Shown here: positions 35,196-45,500 of the stretch, one piece after another
Position numbering within the stretch: the first letter of the stretch is position 1
Layout of the letters: each line of letters opens with the position of its first letter
Translations under genes and position numbers: made by a program
Source of the DNA: CAVSUZ01 sp963791885
GTDB lineage: Bacteria; Pseudomonadota; Alphaproteobacteria; Acetobacterales; Acetobacteraceae
DNA length: 64,000 nt
NCBI GenBank assembly: GCA_963791885.1
Contig: CAWBUL010000006.1
Span: 372,001 to 436,000 of the forward strand
Direction: 5' to 3'
The notes under the pieces: generated by a model
The model's database searches: none
What the model saw: only the letters and a program-made list of their open reading frames with translations
Told to the model about the DNA's origin: nothing

Positions 35196-35874
35196 CTCTG
35201 GCGTGACGTTTCATCGGCGCGCTGTCCGCATCTTTTGGCCCCGATTTCGCCGGGGATCGCCCGCTCGGCTTCTGCTTCCAGCCGCTGCTCGTTCCGGTGG
35301 AGAAAAACGACCCCAGTGACGATCAGCCCCAACGCGATCGCCGCTAGGGCAATACCGACCGGGCCAATGAGGTGATGGATCTCCTTGCCGAGATAGTAAG
35401 CGGCGAACCCGTAGACCGAGGCCCAGACGATCCCTCCGGCGGCGTTGAAGAACAGGAACCGCGGCCAGGTCATCTGGTTGGTACCCGCCAGGAACGCGGC
35501 GAGAGCCGCAGCACGGCAACGAACCGGCCGAAGAAAACGACCGCTCCGCCGTATCGCAGGAACAGGTACTGCCCGAGCTTTATCCGCCGAGGCGTAATAC
35601 GGATGGCAGGGCCGAAGCGCAGCAGCAGGGGGAAGCCGAACTGCCGCCCCAACCAAAATCCTACATTGTCGCCAAGGATGGCACCGAAGGCAGCCGCCGC
35701 GACCACGAGGATGATGCTGAGATGATGGGTGGTGCCCGCATAGATCGCGGCCGCAATCAGCGTTGTCTCTCCCGGGAAAGGCACGCCGATGCTTTCGATG
35801 CCCACCGCGATCGCTACCGCGCCGTAGCCGTAGGATCCGACGGCGTGCACTTCGCTGGGTGAAAGCGGGGTCAC
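35192..35874 (-). pseudogene. DedA-family membrane protein (copy 2), frameshifted
   Basis: Paralogue of the gene at 31151. The N-terminal part (YGAVAIAVGIESIGVPFPGE, DNVGFWLGRQFGFPLLLRFG, VVFFGRFVAVLR) is in one frame. At about 35512 it shifts by one base into ALAAFLAGTNQMTWPRFLFF with NAAGGIVWASVYGF and a basic tail ending at 35192. DedA proteins use the conserved FGRFxPxxR and AGxxxM regions; the break falls between them. Its start overlaps the stop of the PAP2 gene, so the two were an operon, consistent with lipid-carrier recycling. Confidence 0.82.
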
Positions 35875-36515
35875 GCGCCCTCACCCGGCGCAGCATCGGA
35901 AAGTGCTAGGGTCTCCCGTGGGAACAGGCCTGACGGAAGGTGCAGGAATTGCAAAGTGCGGAGATACAGAAACTCGGTCACTGGAAGAGCCCAGCGCTCC
36001 GTGGCCGGTATGAGGCATAGGGAAATGACCGCCCCGGCTGGCGCAACCAGCAAGGAAGCGACCATGTCGATCGGATAATGCAGGCCGACGTATACGCGGG
36101 CCCAGCCCACCAACAGTCCGGCGAGGCAGATGGCTACGCCCCATCGTTTAGCGGCGGCTGTCACGATCAGGCTGAGGCCAAGGCTCCACATGAAGGTGGC
36201 GTGATCGCTCGGAAAAGAATTGTTGGCGGCGTGACGGATCAGCGTGTGCCCGAGCCCGATCACGAAGGGACGCGGCTCGTACCGAAAAATCCCGAGGATC
36301 TGGTTGATGCCTACGGCGACGCTAACGCCGACGATAGTCGCCAGCATCAGTCCGCGCCGGTCTAGCCTGCCCCAGATCCAGAGCGCCGCAACCAAGGCCA
36401 TGGCAGCGTAGAGCGATCCAATCGCCGCCATCTCCGCAGGGACCGCGATAAGGAAATCTGGATGAAGCGGGGCGTTCACCAGCAGGAACGCCTGGTTGTT
36501 CAGGTGGGCCAGCAT
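35871..36515 (-). CDS. PAP2-superfamily phosphatase (undecaprenyl-diphosphatase-like)
   Basis: A 214-residue membrane phosphatase. The three PAP2 motifs are RYEPRPFVIG, NSFPSDHATFMWSL and GWARVYVGLHYPIDMVASL, with the catalytic His in PSDH and GLHYPID. Start at ATG 36515 (MLAHLNNQAFLLVNA); the open frame upstream is not family sequence. It resembles BcrC-type enzymes that recycle undecaprenyl pyrophosphate at the outer face of the inner membrane. Paired with DedA, which may return the carrier lipid across the membrane. Divergent from the two-component system at 36745. Confidence 0.85.
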   Translation of the reverse strand: MLAHLNNQAFLLVNAPLHPDFLIAVPAEMAAIGSLYAAMALVAALWIWGRLDRRGLMLATIVGVSVAVGINQILGIFRYEPRPFVIGLGHTLIRHAANNSFPSDHATFMWSLGLSLIVTAAAKRWGVAICLAGLLVGWARVYVGLHYPIDMVASLLVAPAGAVISLCLIPATERWALPVTEFLYLRTLQFLHLPSGLFPRETLALSDAAPGEGA

Positions 36516-36744
36516 GTGCTCTCCAGACCTGATCCCGTGCAAGTCTGGGGCAGGCGGAAGCAAGCCTCCGCGATCGACTGCGGCCCGTGGCTGATCCGGC
36601 GCCTCATGTACGTGCTCATTGTCGTGCACATACGGCACCCAGGTTGGGTGGCCCTGGCAGGCAGATGAACAACACCCAACACTCGGCACGGGAAACTGAT
36701 GGACGCTTGAACCGCTTGCGAACGCACTCCATGCCTGGGACGGC

Positions 36745-37431
36745 ATGAAGATACTCGTGATCGAAGACGACAAGGAGGTTGCCGAATACGCGGCCCAGGG
36801 GCTTGCGCGGGAGGGTCACAACCCGGTCGTGACCATGGATGGTCGCGAGGGACTGCTGCGAGCCTCTTGCGAGAAATGGGACGTGTTGGTCGTCGACCGG
36901 ATGCTGCCGCATCTGGACGGCCTGGCGCTTGTGAGGATGCTGCGCGCCGGAGGGACGAACACTCCTATCCTGTTCCTGACCGCGCTTGGTGACGTCACGG
37001 ACCGGGTGGATGGGCTGCAAGCGGGTGGAGACGATTACCTTGTCAAGCCGTTCGCTCTGACCGAACTCCTGGCCCGCGTCGAAACGCTTGGCCGTAGACG
37101 GCAGCCCATGGAAATGGCTGAAACGAAACTACGAGCGGGCGACCTTGAAATCGATCTGCTGACGCGGACTGCCCGGCGCCAGGACAGAAAGCTCGACCTC
37201 CAGGAGCGAGAACTTCGCATCCTGGAATACCTGATGCGGAGCGCTGGACGGGTGGTGACGCGCACGATGCTGCTTGAGAACGTCTGGGGCTTCCACTTCG
37301 AGCCACGAACCAACCTGGTTGAAAGTAATATCAGCCGATTGCGGGCCAAGATCGGCCAGTCCTCAGATGAAGGGCCGATCCAAACGGTACGTGGAATCGG
37401 ATACCGGCTCCGTGCGTCTGACAAAACGTGA
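36745..37431 (+). CDS. OmpR-family response regulator
   Basis: A 228-residue regulator: ILVIEDDKEVAEYAAQGLAR, phospho-Asp in VLVVDRMLPHLDG, Lys in DDYLVKPFAL, output domain LDLQERELRILEYLMRSAG and LVESNISRLRAKIG. It is of the CusR/copper-type branch rather than the QseB-like pair upstream. The kinase gene overlaps its last seven codons. Divergent from the PAP2-DedA pair, which it may control. Confidence 0.92.
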   Translation: MKILVIEDDKEVAEYAAQGLAREGHNPVVTMDGREGLLRASCEKWDVLVVDRMLPHLDGLALVRMLRAGGTNTPILFLTALGDVTDRVDGLQAGGDDYLVKPFALTELLARVETLGRRRQPMEMAETKLRAGDLEIDLLTRTARRQDRKLDLQERELRILEYLMRSAGRVVTRTMLLENVWGFHFEPRTNLVESNISRLRAKIGQSSDEGPIQTVRGIGYRLRASDKT

Positions 37432-39091
37432 GATCCGGGCGGCGCCTCGGCGCCTGATCGACGAACTTCGCGCGGCTGGGTTGCTTCGCCTGCCCAGATT
37501 TGTGCTCACATCCAGCTTCCGCCTGACCCTGCTCTACACGGCACTGTTCGGCGTCTCGGCCTTGGTCCTGTCTGGCCTCGTCTGGTGGATCGCAACCGGC
37601 TACGTCGCGGGGCAGATTGATGCTGCCGTTTCCACCGAAATTGCCGAGGAGCGAGCGGATGCGAACGGCACGCTCGCCGGATTGAAGGAGGTCGTCCAAG
37701 CCCAGGCGCAGCACGCGAGCCAGGACGCCTACTATTTGTTGCAGGATGCCTCTGGAAGGGTGCTCGCAGGAAACCTGCCGCCCACGAAAGCGGTGCTGGG
37801 AATCCGTGAGTGGGAGCTTCCGTCCGGGGTGGAGGTTCGCGGTCGCGGTGTCGCTGCCCCGGATGGCGGCTACTCGTTCGTCGGCATGGATGCGTCCAAC
37901 TTGCGAGAGTTACGCCATGCGATTGGCTACGCCTTCCTGTGGGTCATTTTTGGGACCCTCCTCCTGGCGGTGATCGGCGGAACCGTGATGAGCTTCGGCG
38001 TGCTCGGTCGCGTGGAAGCAATTTCGCGTGCCAGCCGCCGCATTGTTGCAGGAGACCTCGACCAGCGCATCGCCCTGCGCGGCACGAATGACGAGTTGGA
38101 CCACTTGGCCGCCAGCCTCAATACGATGCTCGACCGCATCCAAGCGCTGATGAGCAGCCTGCGACAAGTATCCAGCGACATCGCCCACGACCTGCGCACA
38201 CCGCTGTCGCGTCACCGCCAGCGGCTTGAGCTTGCGCTGCTGGCGGGCCGAACCGAGCAGGACTTGCGCGTGGCGTTGGAAGCATCATTGGCCGATGTCG
38301 ACGCCATTCTGGAAACGTTCAGCGCCCTGCTACGCATCGCCCGCCTCGAAGCCCGTGCTGACCCGCCGCCTTTCACGGCCCTGGAGCTTGGCGCTTTGGC
38401 CGAGGATTTGGTCGAGGCTTACCGGGCCGTGGCCGAGGAGCGGCAGCAGAACCTTTCCTGCTCCGCATATCCGGTCCCGGTACAGGGGAGCCGGGAACTC
38501 CTGACCCAATTGGTCGCGAATCTCATCGAGAATGCACTTCGGCATGCGCCGGTCGGAGCCTGTGTCCAGGTCTCGGTGAAATTGTCGGATGGGGCACCTG
38601 TCCTCCGCGTCTGCGACGACGGCCCGGGGATTCCGGCGGAATTCCGTGCGGCCGTCTTCCGTCCGTTCTACCGGCTGGAAGCGAGCCGCACGACACCAGG
38701 CACTGGTCTCGGACTCAGTCTCGTCGCGGCCATTGCCGAGATGCATACCGCACGGGTGACACTGTCCGACAACTGCCCGGGCCTGTGCGTGGAGATTTTC
38801 TTCGGTCCCGAACCCACGGCGGAGTTGAAAGATCCGCTCTGGGTCGAATGGATTTCGGCACTACTTCACCGCTGGCTGCGGGAGCCGTATGCCTCCCGCT
38901 CCGTAACCGGCCTTCGTTACACATACGACACCACGTCGCACGTGGTGGACCGCCTTCGGCAAGGACGGGGCACTGTTCCGAAGAGTGAAACTGCGGAAGC
39001 GGCAGGCAGAGCCTCAGAGTTACCCACGCCGAATGGAAGCCGTGCATCAGCCGAGTTAGGGCACCGGCATTCCACGGCGTCCGATGTCTGA
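37412..39091 (+). CDS. Sensor histidine kinase with unusual C-terminal tail
   Basis: Start taken as GTG 37412, inside the end of the response-regulator gene. Helix 1 is FRLTLLYTALFGVSALVLSG, a short periplasmic loop follows, helix 2 is IGYAFLWVIFGTLLLAVIGG, then HAMP. The active His is in SSDIAHDLRTPLSRHRQR; N box VANLIENALRHAPVG; G1 VCDDGPGIPAEF; G2 GTGLGLSLVAAI. The kinase core ends at about EIFFGPEP. A further 90 residues (DPLWVEWISALLHRW, RYTYDTTSHVVDRLRQG) follow that I do not recognise and that overlap the MFS start by eight bases. The tail is either a new extension or readthrough caused by a lost stop. Confidence 0.87.
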   Translation: MRLTKREIRAAPRRLIDELRAAGLLRLPRFVLTSSFRLTLLYTALFGVSALVLSGLVWWIATGYVAGQIDAAVSTEIAEERADANGTLAGLKEVVQAQAQHASQDAYYLLQDASGRVLAGNLPPTKAVLGIREWELPSGVEVRGRGVAAPDGGYSFVGMDASNLRELRHAIGYAFLWVIFGTLLLAVIGGTVMSFGVLGRVEAISRASRRIVAGDLDQRIALRGTNDELDHLAASLNTMLDRIQALMSSLRQVSSDIAHDLRTPLSRHRQRLELALLAGRTEQDLRVALEASLADVDAILETFSALLRIARLEARADPPPFTALELGALAEDLVEAYRAVAEERQQNLSCSAYPVPVQGSRELLTQLVANLIENALRHAPVGACVQVSVKLSDGAPVLRVCDDGPGIPAEFRAAVFRPFYRLEASRTTPGTGLGLSLVAAIAEMHTARVTLSDNCPGLCVEIFFGPEPTAELKDPLWVEWISALLHRWLREPYASRSVTGLRYTYDTTSHVVDRLRQGRGTVPKSETAEAAGRASELPTPNGSRASAELGHRHSTASDV

Positions 39092-40292
39092 GCTCATCAC
39101 CCACGAGCCCGGCTCAAAACCCGGCTGGCGCGACGTTCCTGCGACGGTCTGGGCGCTCGGTTTCGTCTCCCTTTTCATGGACACCTCGTCCGAGCTCATC
39201 CATGCGCTATTGCCGCTCTTCCTGGTGGACAGCCTGGGTGTGGGTGTCGCTGCTGTTGGCCTGATTGAGGGCGTCGCCGAGGCGACAGCGTCGGTGACCA
39301 AAATCTTCTCGGGCGTGCTCTCGGATCGGATCGGCAAGCGCAAGCTGCTGGCAGCGTTCGGTTACAGTCTGAGCGCTGCCTCCAAACCGGTATTTCCGCT
39401 TGCGGCCTCCGTGGGCACCGTCCTTGCCGCCCGCTTCGTCGATCGCGTCGGCAAGGGGATCCGAGGCGCTCCACGCGATGCCCTGATCGCTGACGTGACC
39501 CCACCGGACATTCGGGGAACAGCGTACGGATTGCGGCAGGCGCTCGACAGTGTGGGCGCCTTCGCCGGGCCGTTGTTCGCCGTCCTGCTCATGGCAGCCT
39601 ACGCCGACCGGATCCGGACCGTGCTCTGGTGGGCGGTCGTGCCCGCGGCAGTGGCCGTTGTCCTGATCCTGTTCGCCATACGTGAACCGGAAAACGTCAC
39701 TCCAAGCAGTCGGCGTGGGTGGCCAATTCAGCGAGAGGACCTTGCGGACCTTGGCCACAGTTACTGGGCGGTGGTGGGCACTGGCGTTCTATTCACCATG
39801 TCCCGGTTCAGCGAAGCGTTTCTGGTGCTCAAGGGACAAGCGTCGGGCCTACCACTCACGTTGGTGCCGCTCGTCATGGTTTGCATGAACGTCGTCTATG
39901 CAGCAGCTTCCACCCCGATTGGCGCGCTCTCCGACCGCCTCGGCCGTCGCAGTCTGCTTGCGATTGGAATGCTGGTCCTCGCCATCGCCGACCTCGTTCT
40001 CGCAATGACAACCGGCTTAGGCGGATTGTTTTTCGGGGCTGCACTCTGGGGGCTACACATGGCCCTTTCTCAAGGGCTGCTCTCGGCTCTTGTTGCCGAC
40101 GCCTCCCCAGCAAATTTGCGCGCAACTGCCTTTGGACTGTTCAACCTCGTGACTGGCATCGTGCTGTTGCTGGCAAGTCTCCTCGCAGGTGCGTTATGGC
40201 AGATCTCGGGCCCGGCAGTAACCTTTGGTGTGGGGGGAGTGTTCGCTGCCGCTGCGACGTTTGCCGTGCTTGCCTTCTTGCAGCCTGGGTGA
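39084..40292 (+). CDS. MFS transporter
   Basis: Intact 402-residue major facilitator with twelve predicted helices. The N-terminus reads WALGFVSLFMDTSSELIHAL. Loop 2-3 has GVLSDRIGKRKLL and the second half IGALSDRLGRRSLLAIGM, the paired MFS signatures. A further stretch is FVDRVGKGIRGAPRDALIAD. This sub-branch (MDTSSE at the first helix, GKGIRGAPRDAL) is widespread beside metal and stress two-component systems; the substrate is unknown. Its start overlaps the kinase gene end. From 40293 to 40495 I see no gene. Confidence 0.85.
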   Translation: MSELITHEPGSKPGWRDVPATVWALGFVSLFMDTSSELIHALLPLFLVDSLGVGVAAVGLIEGVAEATASVTKIFSGVLSDRIGKRKLLAAFGYSLSAASKPVFPLAASVGTVLAARFVDRVGKGIRGAPRDALIADVTPPDIRGTAYGLRQALDSVGAFAGPLFAVLLMAAYADRIRTVLWWAVVPAAVAVVLILFAIREPENVTPSSRRGWPIQREDLADLGHSYWAVVGTGVLFTMSRFSEAFLVLKGQASGLPLTLVPLVMVCMNVVYAAASTPIGALSDRLGRRSLLAIGMLVLAIADLVLAMTTGLGGLFFGAALWGLHMALSQGLLSALVADASPANLRATAFGLFNLVTGIVLLLASLLAGALWQISGPAVTFGVGGVFAAAATFAVLAFLQPG

Positions 40293-40495
40293 CGACCCAA
40301 AGAGAAAGAGATCCCGGCGGGTAAAGACAAAACGGCCAGATTCTCGCGCCCAAGACCGATGCGATCAAGGTCTAGCACGTGGCGGTAGCACTCTTGAGTT
40401 TCGATTACGAGAACCGATGATACCGTTTTGGGTTCTCCCAGTGGTGGTCTCTCTCTGATGCGAACTGAGAGCAGGCCGAGACAAGGAGGGTTCCC

Positions 40496-40705
40496 ATGAG
40501 CGACACCGATCGCGATCCCCGCCATCACATCCGCCAACAGGCTGAACGGCTGCACGAAACCGTTCGGCACCTGCGCGAGGACGTCACCAAGGTTCAGGAT
40601 CCGAAAGCCCAGGCGCTTTTCGAGACCGCCGCCGAGGTGCTGAGTGGTCTCGAAAAGGCGTTCCGGGACTACGAAGCGGGTACGGAACGCGCATGGAAGC
40701 GATGA
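40496..40705 (+). CDS. Small helical hypothetical protein
   Basis: A 69-residue, highly charged helical protein (IRQQAERLHETVRHLREDVT, ALFETAAEVLSGLEKAFRDY) after a clear ribosome site (acaaggagggttccc). No membrane segment or cysteine. It resembles short coiled-coil proteins of unknown role found in alphaproteobacteria. Confidence 0.7.
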   Translation: MSDTDRDPRHHIRQQAERLHETVRHLREDVTKVQDPKAQALFETAAEVLSGLEKAFRDYEAGTERAWKR

Positions 40706-40775
40706 TGAGGCCCGCGGCTTAGGTAACTGCGCGCTGTAGATCTTATGGTCGGATAGCCTCCAGGAGGAGGCGCGG

Positions 40776-41560
40776 GTACTTCCGAGCCAAAGCGCCTCAC
40801 GGAGCGGGTTGCAATCGAGCAGGATCGCAGACTTCCATCTCACCTTGCCCGGCTTATGCGCGAGGCAGGATTTTTCTCACTCTGGCTCCCGAAGCGGATG
40901 GGTGGGCGTGAACTCACCCTGGTCGAGCTTGCGCGTATCGTCGAAATCTTCTCGCGTGCGGATGGTGCGGTCGGATGGCTGGTCGCCATCTGCTTGTCTA
41001 ACAGCCGTCTTGCGGGATTTCTCTCAGAGCCGATTGCACGTGAAATTTGGGCGGCGAAACGATCGCGCTTGCGGGGACACTAAATCCCGTCGGCACCGCG
41101 GTTGCCACCTCGGGCGATTATTTGGTCAACGGCCAGTTGTCGTATACCGGTGGGATCGACCATAGCAACTGGTTGTTAGGTGCGTGCCGCGTGTTGCAGG
41201 ACGGTGAGCAGCGGATGCGACCAGACGGGTGGCGAGACCCGGCTCACGTTGTTTCCCAAAGACCAGGCTGAGGTCTTGGACGCATCGGGCCTCACCGGGA
41301 TGCGTGGTAGCGGAAGTCACGGCTTTCGCGTGACCGATCTTCACGTGCCTTGCCCGCTGAACGCTCCATCGACGCGGTGACCCCTTGCCCGTGCAGAACG
41401 GGCTTTTCTATAGGCTCCCGCTTGTGACGGTGTTCAATACTTCGATCTTCGGTGTGCTGCTCGGCATAGCGCGTGCTGCCGTCGATGATCTTAAAGAGAC
41501 AGCGCAGACCAAGAAGGCTGCTGGATCGACGCAACCTCTCAGGGAGCAAGCGACCATTCA
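40776..41560 (+). pseudogene. Acyl-CoA dehydrogenase-like flavin enzyme, fragmented
   Basis: Pieces in three frames follow the acyl-CoA dehydrogenase/HpaB-like monooxygenase fold: LARLMREAGFFSLWLPKRMG with RADGAVGWLVAICLSNSRLA, then LAGTLNPVGTAVATSGDYLV with NGQLSYTGGIDHSNWLLG, then RLTLFPKDQAEVLDASGLTG with MRGSGSHGFRVTDLHVP, then LVTVFNTSIFGVLLGIARAA. No start codon is visible and the C-terminal helical domain is cut at an IS5 fragment. The SADGAVGW and GSGSHGF pattern resembles flavin-dependent monooxygenases that act with a separate reductase. Clearly dead. Confidence 0.75.
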
Positions 41561-41572
41561 GATGGAGCACTT

Positions 41573-41745
41573 CCCAACGACTTGACTGATGCCGAATGGG
41601 CGCTGGCCGAGCCGTCTATCCCATCGGCGAGGTGGGGCGACAACAGACCCATCGCGGGCGGCTCTACCGAAGAACCTGCCGCCGCGCAGGTCGGTCAATA
41701 ACTACTTCCGGCGGTGAGACGAAGGCGGCACGCTGGCGCGGACCG
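41573..41745 (+). mobile_element. IS5-family transposase fragment
   Basis: Reads PNDLTDAEWALAEPSIPSAR, then after a lost stretch NLPPRRSVNNYFRR-stop-DEGGTLAR. These are the N-terminal signatures of IS5-type transposases. The stop is a TGA (about 41715) where the family has Trp. The catalytic region is absent. It ends the acyl-CoA dehydrogenase-like gene, which it probably interrupted. From 41746 to 41942 there is no recognised gene. Confidence 0.72.
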
Positions 41746-41942
41746 ATACGAGTTCGCTGAAAGCGAAATCCGCCTCAATAGCCCTGCGGACTTGCTGATG
41801 GCGCTTGACAACATCCGAGACTTAAAGGCTACATTCCGTAACGCTAAATTGGGCAGGATAACGGGCTCAGATTTGTCCTCGATCGGCCATGCCGCTTGAG
41901 CACCATGCGCATGTAAAACCCGCAATGAGAAAGGGTGTAATC

Positions 41943-42506
41943 ATGGGTAAGAACGTTTTAGAGCGAGGGGGCTTGAACGACATAAAAAACTTGCACCCGC
42001 TAGCCAGTCCGGCAGACGATAAGCTCGAAGTATGCAAAGCATGGTACAAAGCTTTTGACGATCGCGACCTTGACGAGTTAATGAAGATTTTCTCGGAAGA
42101 TCCGACCGTAACGGTCGGTGCCGGGGGCTCTCGCTGCCTTGTGCCCTATGCTGGCACTTATGAGGGTGAGGAAAACGTTCGCTGGTATTACCGCGCTCGC
42201 TTCCAACAGGCATCCCAGGCCGGGCAGAGCCAGCAGAACTCTCAGGCCGGACAGGGCAATGCCCGTATCACTATCAGGCCCTTTTGTGGTTATGTGTTCA
42301 AACCGGCTCAATTCGGGCCTTGGGTCATCTTCAGTGGTACTATCAGGGATTATTCCGACTTTTCGAAAGCGTACGACGGAAGTTTTCTGCACGTTTTCCG
42401 TTTCTCGCCTGAGCCGGGGTCTCTCAGAATTGCCAGTCTCGACATGTTCCTAGAATTCGCCGTCCCTTCACTTTCCGAGGGGAGTAACCAAAGCGCGGCA
42501 GCATAG
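41943..42506 (+). CDS. SnoaL/NTF2-like protein
   Basis: A cone-fold protein of about 187 residues: VCKAWYKAFDDRDLDELMKI with FSEDPTVTV, AGTYEGEENVRWYYRARF, and a C-terminal sheet (WVIFSGTIRDYSDFSKAYDG, FLHVFRFSPEPGSLR). The start is taken at ATG 41943 with gagaaaggg before it; an earlier ATG at 41889 is possible. A Gln/Ala-rich insert (QASQAGQSQQNSQAGQ) is unusual for the fold and reads as low-complexity expansion. Such proteins act as small isomerases, cyclases or ligand carriers; no specific role is visible. Confidence 0.7.
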   Translation: MGKNVLERGGLNDIKNLHPLASPADDKLEVCKAWYKAFDDRDLDELMKIFSEDPTVTVGAGGSRCLVPYAGTYEGEENVRWYYRARFQQASQAGQSQQNSQAGQGNARITIRPFCGYVFKPAQFGPWVIFSGTIRDYSDFSKAYDGSFLHVFRFSPEPGSLRIASLDMFLEFAVPSLSEGSNQSAAA

Positions 42507-42552
42507 GCCACATCAGCATCATGTCGCTTCTCTAGGTTCCCCAGTACCGTCG

Positions 42553-45500
42553 TTGCGACGCTGCCCATCCTGCGGTGCTGAAGTCGGCGCCCGGCAGGCG
42601 TATTGCGGCGACTGCGGACAAAAGCTGCCAGCTTTCGGCACCGCTCAGGATGAGGCCCCGCTAATCGACGAGCGCAAACGGGTCACGGTTCTGTTCGCCG
42701 ATATCGTCGGCTCAACGTCGATGATCAGCGGCCTCGATCCTGAGCAGGCGGCCTCAGTCCTGGATCCATTGCTTCGGGAGATGGCGACCATCATCGCGCG
42801 CCATGGCGGCTTTGTCTCGAGCCTGCGCGGCGACGGGCTCAAAGCAGTGTTCGGCGTACCAATGACCCGCGAGGATCACGCCCAGCGTGCCTGTGCCGCG
42901 GCCTTGGAGATCAGGGACAAGGTGCGCCTTGAGCGGGCTAAGGTCCGGGTTGGTGCCCATTCCGGCGAGGTGCTGGTGCGCCATCTTCACAGTGAGGTCC
43001 ACGACGAATACGACGCCGTAGGAAATGTAGTGCATCTTGCGGCGCGTCTCGAGCAAGCCGCAACGCCGGATGGGATCTGGATCTCGGACTCTACCGCACG
43101 ACTACTTGCCGGACGGTTCAAGCTCCGATCCCTTGGCAGGAGAGCCATAAAGGGAGTTCCGGATGGCATTCAGGCATTCGAGGTTACGGGTGCGAGCGAC
43201 AAATCTCGCTGGTCTGCTCATGGATCCGATCATCACGGGGCATTCGTTAACCGCGTCGAAGAGCTCAAAGCCTTGGTCGCCACTGTTCTCGATCCGGCTC
43301 CCGTCGCCCTTGTAACCGCGGACGCGGGTTCAGGAAAATCCCGTCTGCTTTCGGAGCTTACGAAGAGGAGAGAGATTGCTGGCTGGACCATCCTCAAGGT
43401 CGAAATCGAGGCGGATGACGCCCATGCCGGGCTCCGTCCCTTCGCCCGGATGTTACGCACCTGGCTCAGAGCGGGGGCCCAGGATCCCCCTTCGGAGGTC
43501 CGCGCGCAACTCCGATCTCACATGGCCACGGTCGGCGCGAGCGATCATGTTGGCGCCGCGCTGCAAGCGCTCCTCGATGTAGGCGGGGGTTCGTTAGCGA
43601 GCGGCGCCCAGAAGAATCAGATCAGTGGAGGATTAGTTGATCTGATCACCAGATACGCTGAGCGGGCTCCAATCCTGTTATTGGTCGAGGATATTCATTG
43701 GCTAGATGCGGACGGGCTTGAGGTTCTCCGGCTCTTCCGGGAAGCAGCAAGCCCTGGACGCCTCGCTGTTATCGAAACGTCTCGCCCTCCTGCTCCGCAA
43801 CTTCCAGTTGTCCCTCACCAGATCTCCCTGCCTCCGCTTTCAGCGTCGGATTCCATGAGTCTTCTGAATGCAACTCTAGGCGCCGCACCCGAGCTAGATT
43901 CCCTAAAGGACAGGATTGTCGAGCGCGCCGGTGGCATCCCGCTTTTTCTGGAGCAAATCGCCAAGCTTTCCGGCGAGACCATGGAGGCGGACGATCTCAT
44001 TCCAGACAGCATTCATGCAGTTATCGGCGAGCGTATCGATCGCCTTCCGAATTTCGCGCGCAGATTGCTCCGGACCGCGTCGGTGATCGGTCAAGAGGCA
44101 CCGTTGCAAGTGCTCAGCCGCGTCCTCGATAGCGACGGACGGGAGATGATGCCGCACCTGCATAATCTCGAACTGGCCGGGTTTATTCGTCTGGTAACTG
44201 CCGTGCCCGAGCCGACGCTCTCGTTTGCTCACGCCCTCACGCGGGAGGTCGCCTATGCCGGGCTGTTAACAACGGACCGGGTCGCGATCCACGGTGCGGT
44301 CCTGGCCGCCTACGAGGATCTCTATTCGGCCAGATTGGACGTCCTAATAGAGCAACTTGGTTTGCACGCAGCCGAGGCCGGAGCTTGGGACAAAGCCGAG
44401 CACTACCTCGGCCGGGCCGCTCAGAAGGCCATAGATCGGTCGTATCACGCCTCGGCCATTCGCTACGCGAAGGAGGCGCTGCGGGCGGTGGCTCGTGCCG
44501 ACTTCGACACCGGAGCACGGGCAGAGCGTGAGCTCCGGCTGAGACTTCTGTTGCGGACTGCGTACAACGCCATTGGCAACTATCGGGACCGGCTTGGCAA
44601 TTTGGATCGTGCGGAGGAGATCGCACGAAGTAACGGCCAATGGCAGGTTCTTCCCAACCTCTGGGTCTCGCGCTCGAGCGTGCTCCTACAGAGGGGCCAA
44701 GTTGAAGCGGCCGTCACTCTCTGCAAGCGTGCCCGACATGCAGCACTTCGGCACGGCGACAGCAACACCGGCGTGATCGCTGGGTATATGCTTGCGCGGA
44801 CCTGTTTCTATGCGGGACGGCTCGCAACTTCGTTCAGCATAGTCGATGAGACGCTTGCCCTCCTACAAGCGGGTTCTGGCGCCGCTCGGCATGGTGGCGG
44901 GTTCGGAAGCTCACTCGTCATGCTGCTCACTCAGCGGGCGCAAACAGCAGCGGCACTCGGGCGGTTCGCTGCGGCCAGGCAGAGTGCCGCCGAGGCGCTC
45001 GCTGCGGCAGGCCGATCACAGCGTTCCTTCGACGTCGCACTAGCCGCGTATGGTACAGGTGTCGTAGCTTGGTATGCGGGCGAGGTCGATCAGGCGATTG
45101 AGCCACTTGAGCGCGGCTTAGCGGCAAGCACGACAGAGGGTGCGCAGTCGGTTTACGTACCGATCGCGAGCTTACTCTCCCTCGCCTATTTCCGCGCGGG
45201 GCGGGGCGAGGACGCGTTGATGCTTAGCCAGCGCGCACTGCACACCCGGGAGGAGTCGCTTTATTTCGCGAACTGGCCACGATTATTTGGGGGCTCTCAT
45301 TCTGAATGCCCGAAGCTCGCGGGAAGAGGCGTTGGACCTGGCAGCCCTTGCACGACGGGAGGCCCGCAAGGGGGGATACTCGATTCAGCTAGTTTGGAGC
45401 GAGCTCATGTTGGCCGAGATTTATCGAGGAACCGATCGGACCAGGGCAGTGCGGAGCTGGGCTCGGGCGCTTTCCGAGAGCGAACGGATGGGGATGCGCC

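Noticed and set aside
12543..41720. TGA read as Trp (recoding), because ccdA and the IS5 fragment both have TGA at Trp positions
   Set aside because: Intact genes here use TGG for Trp and TGA as a normal stop (for example zorC and the MFS gene); both cases are in relics, so nonsense mutation is simpler.
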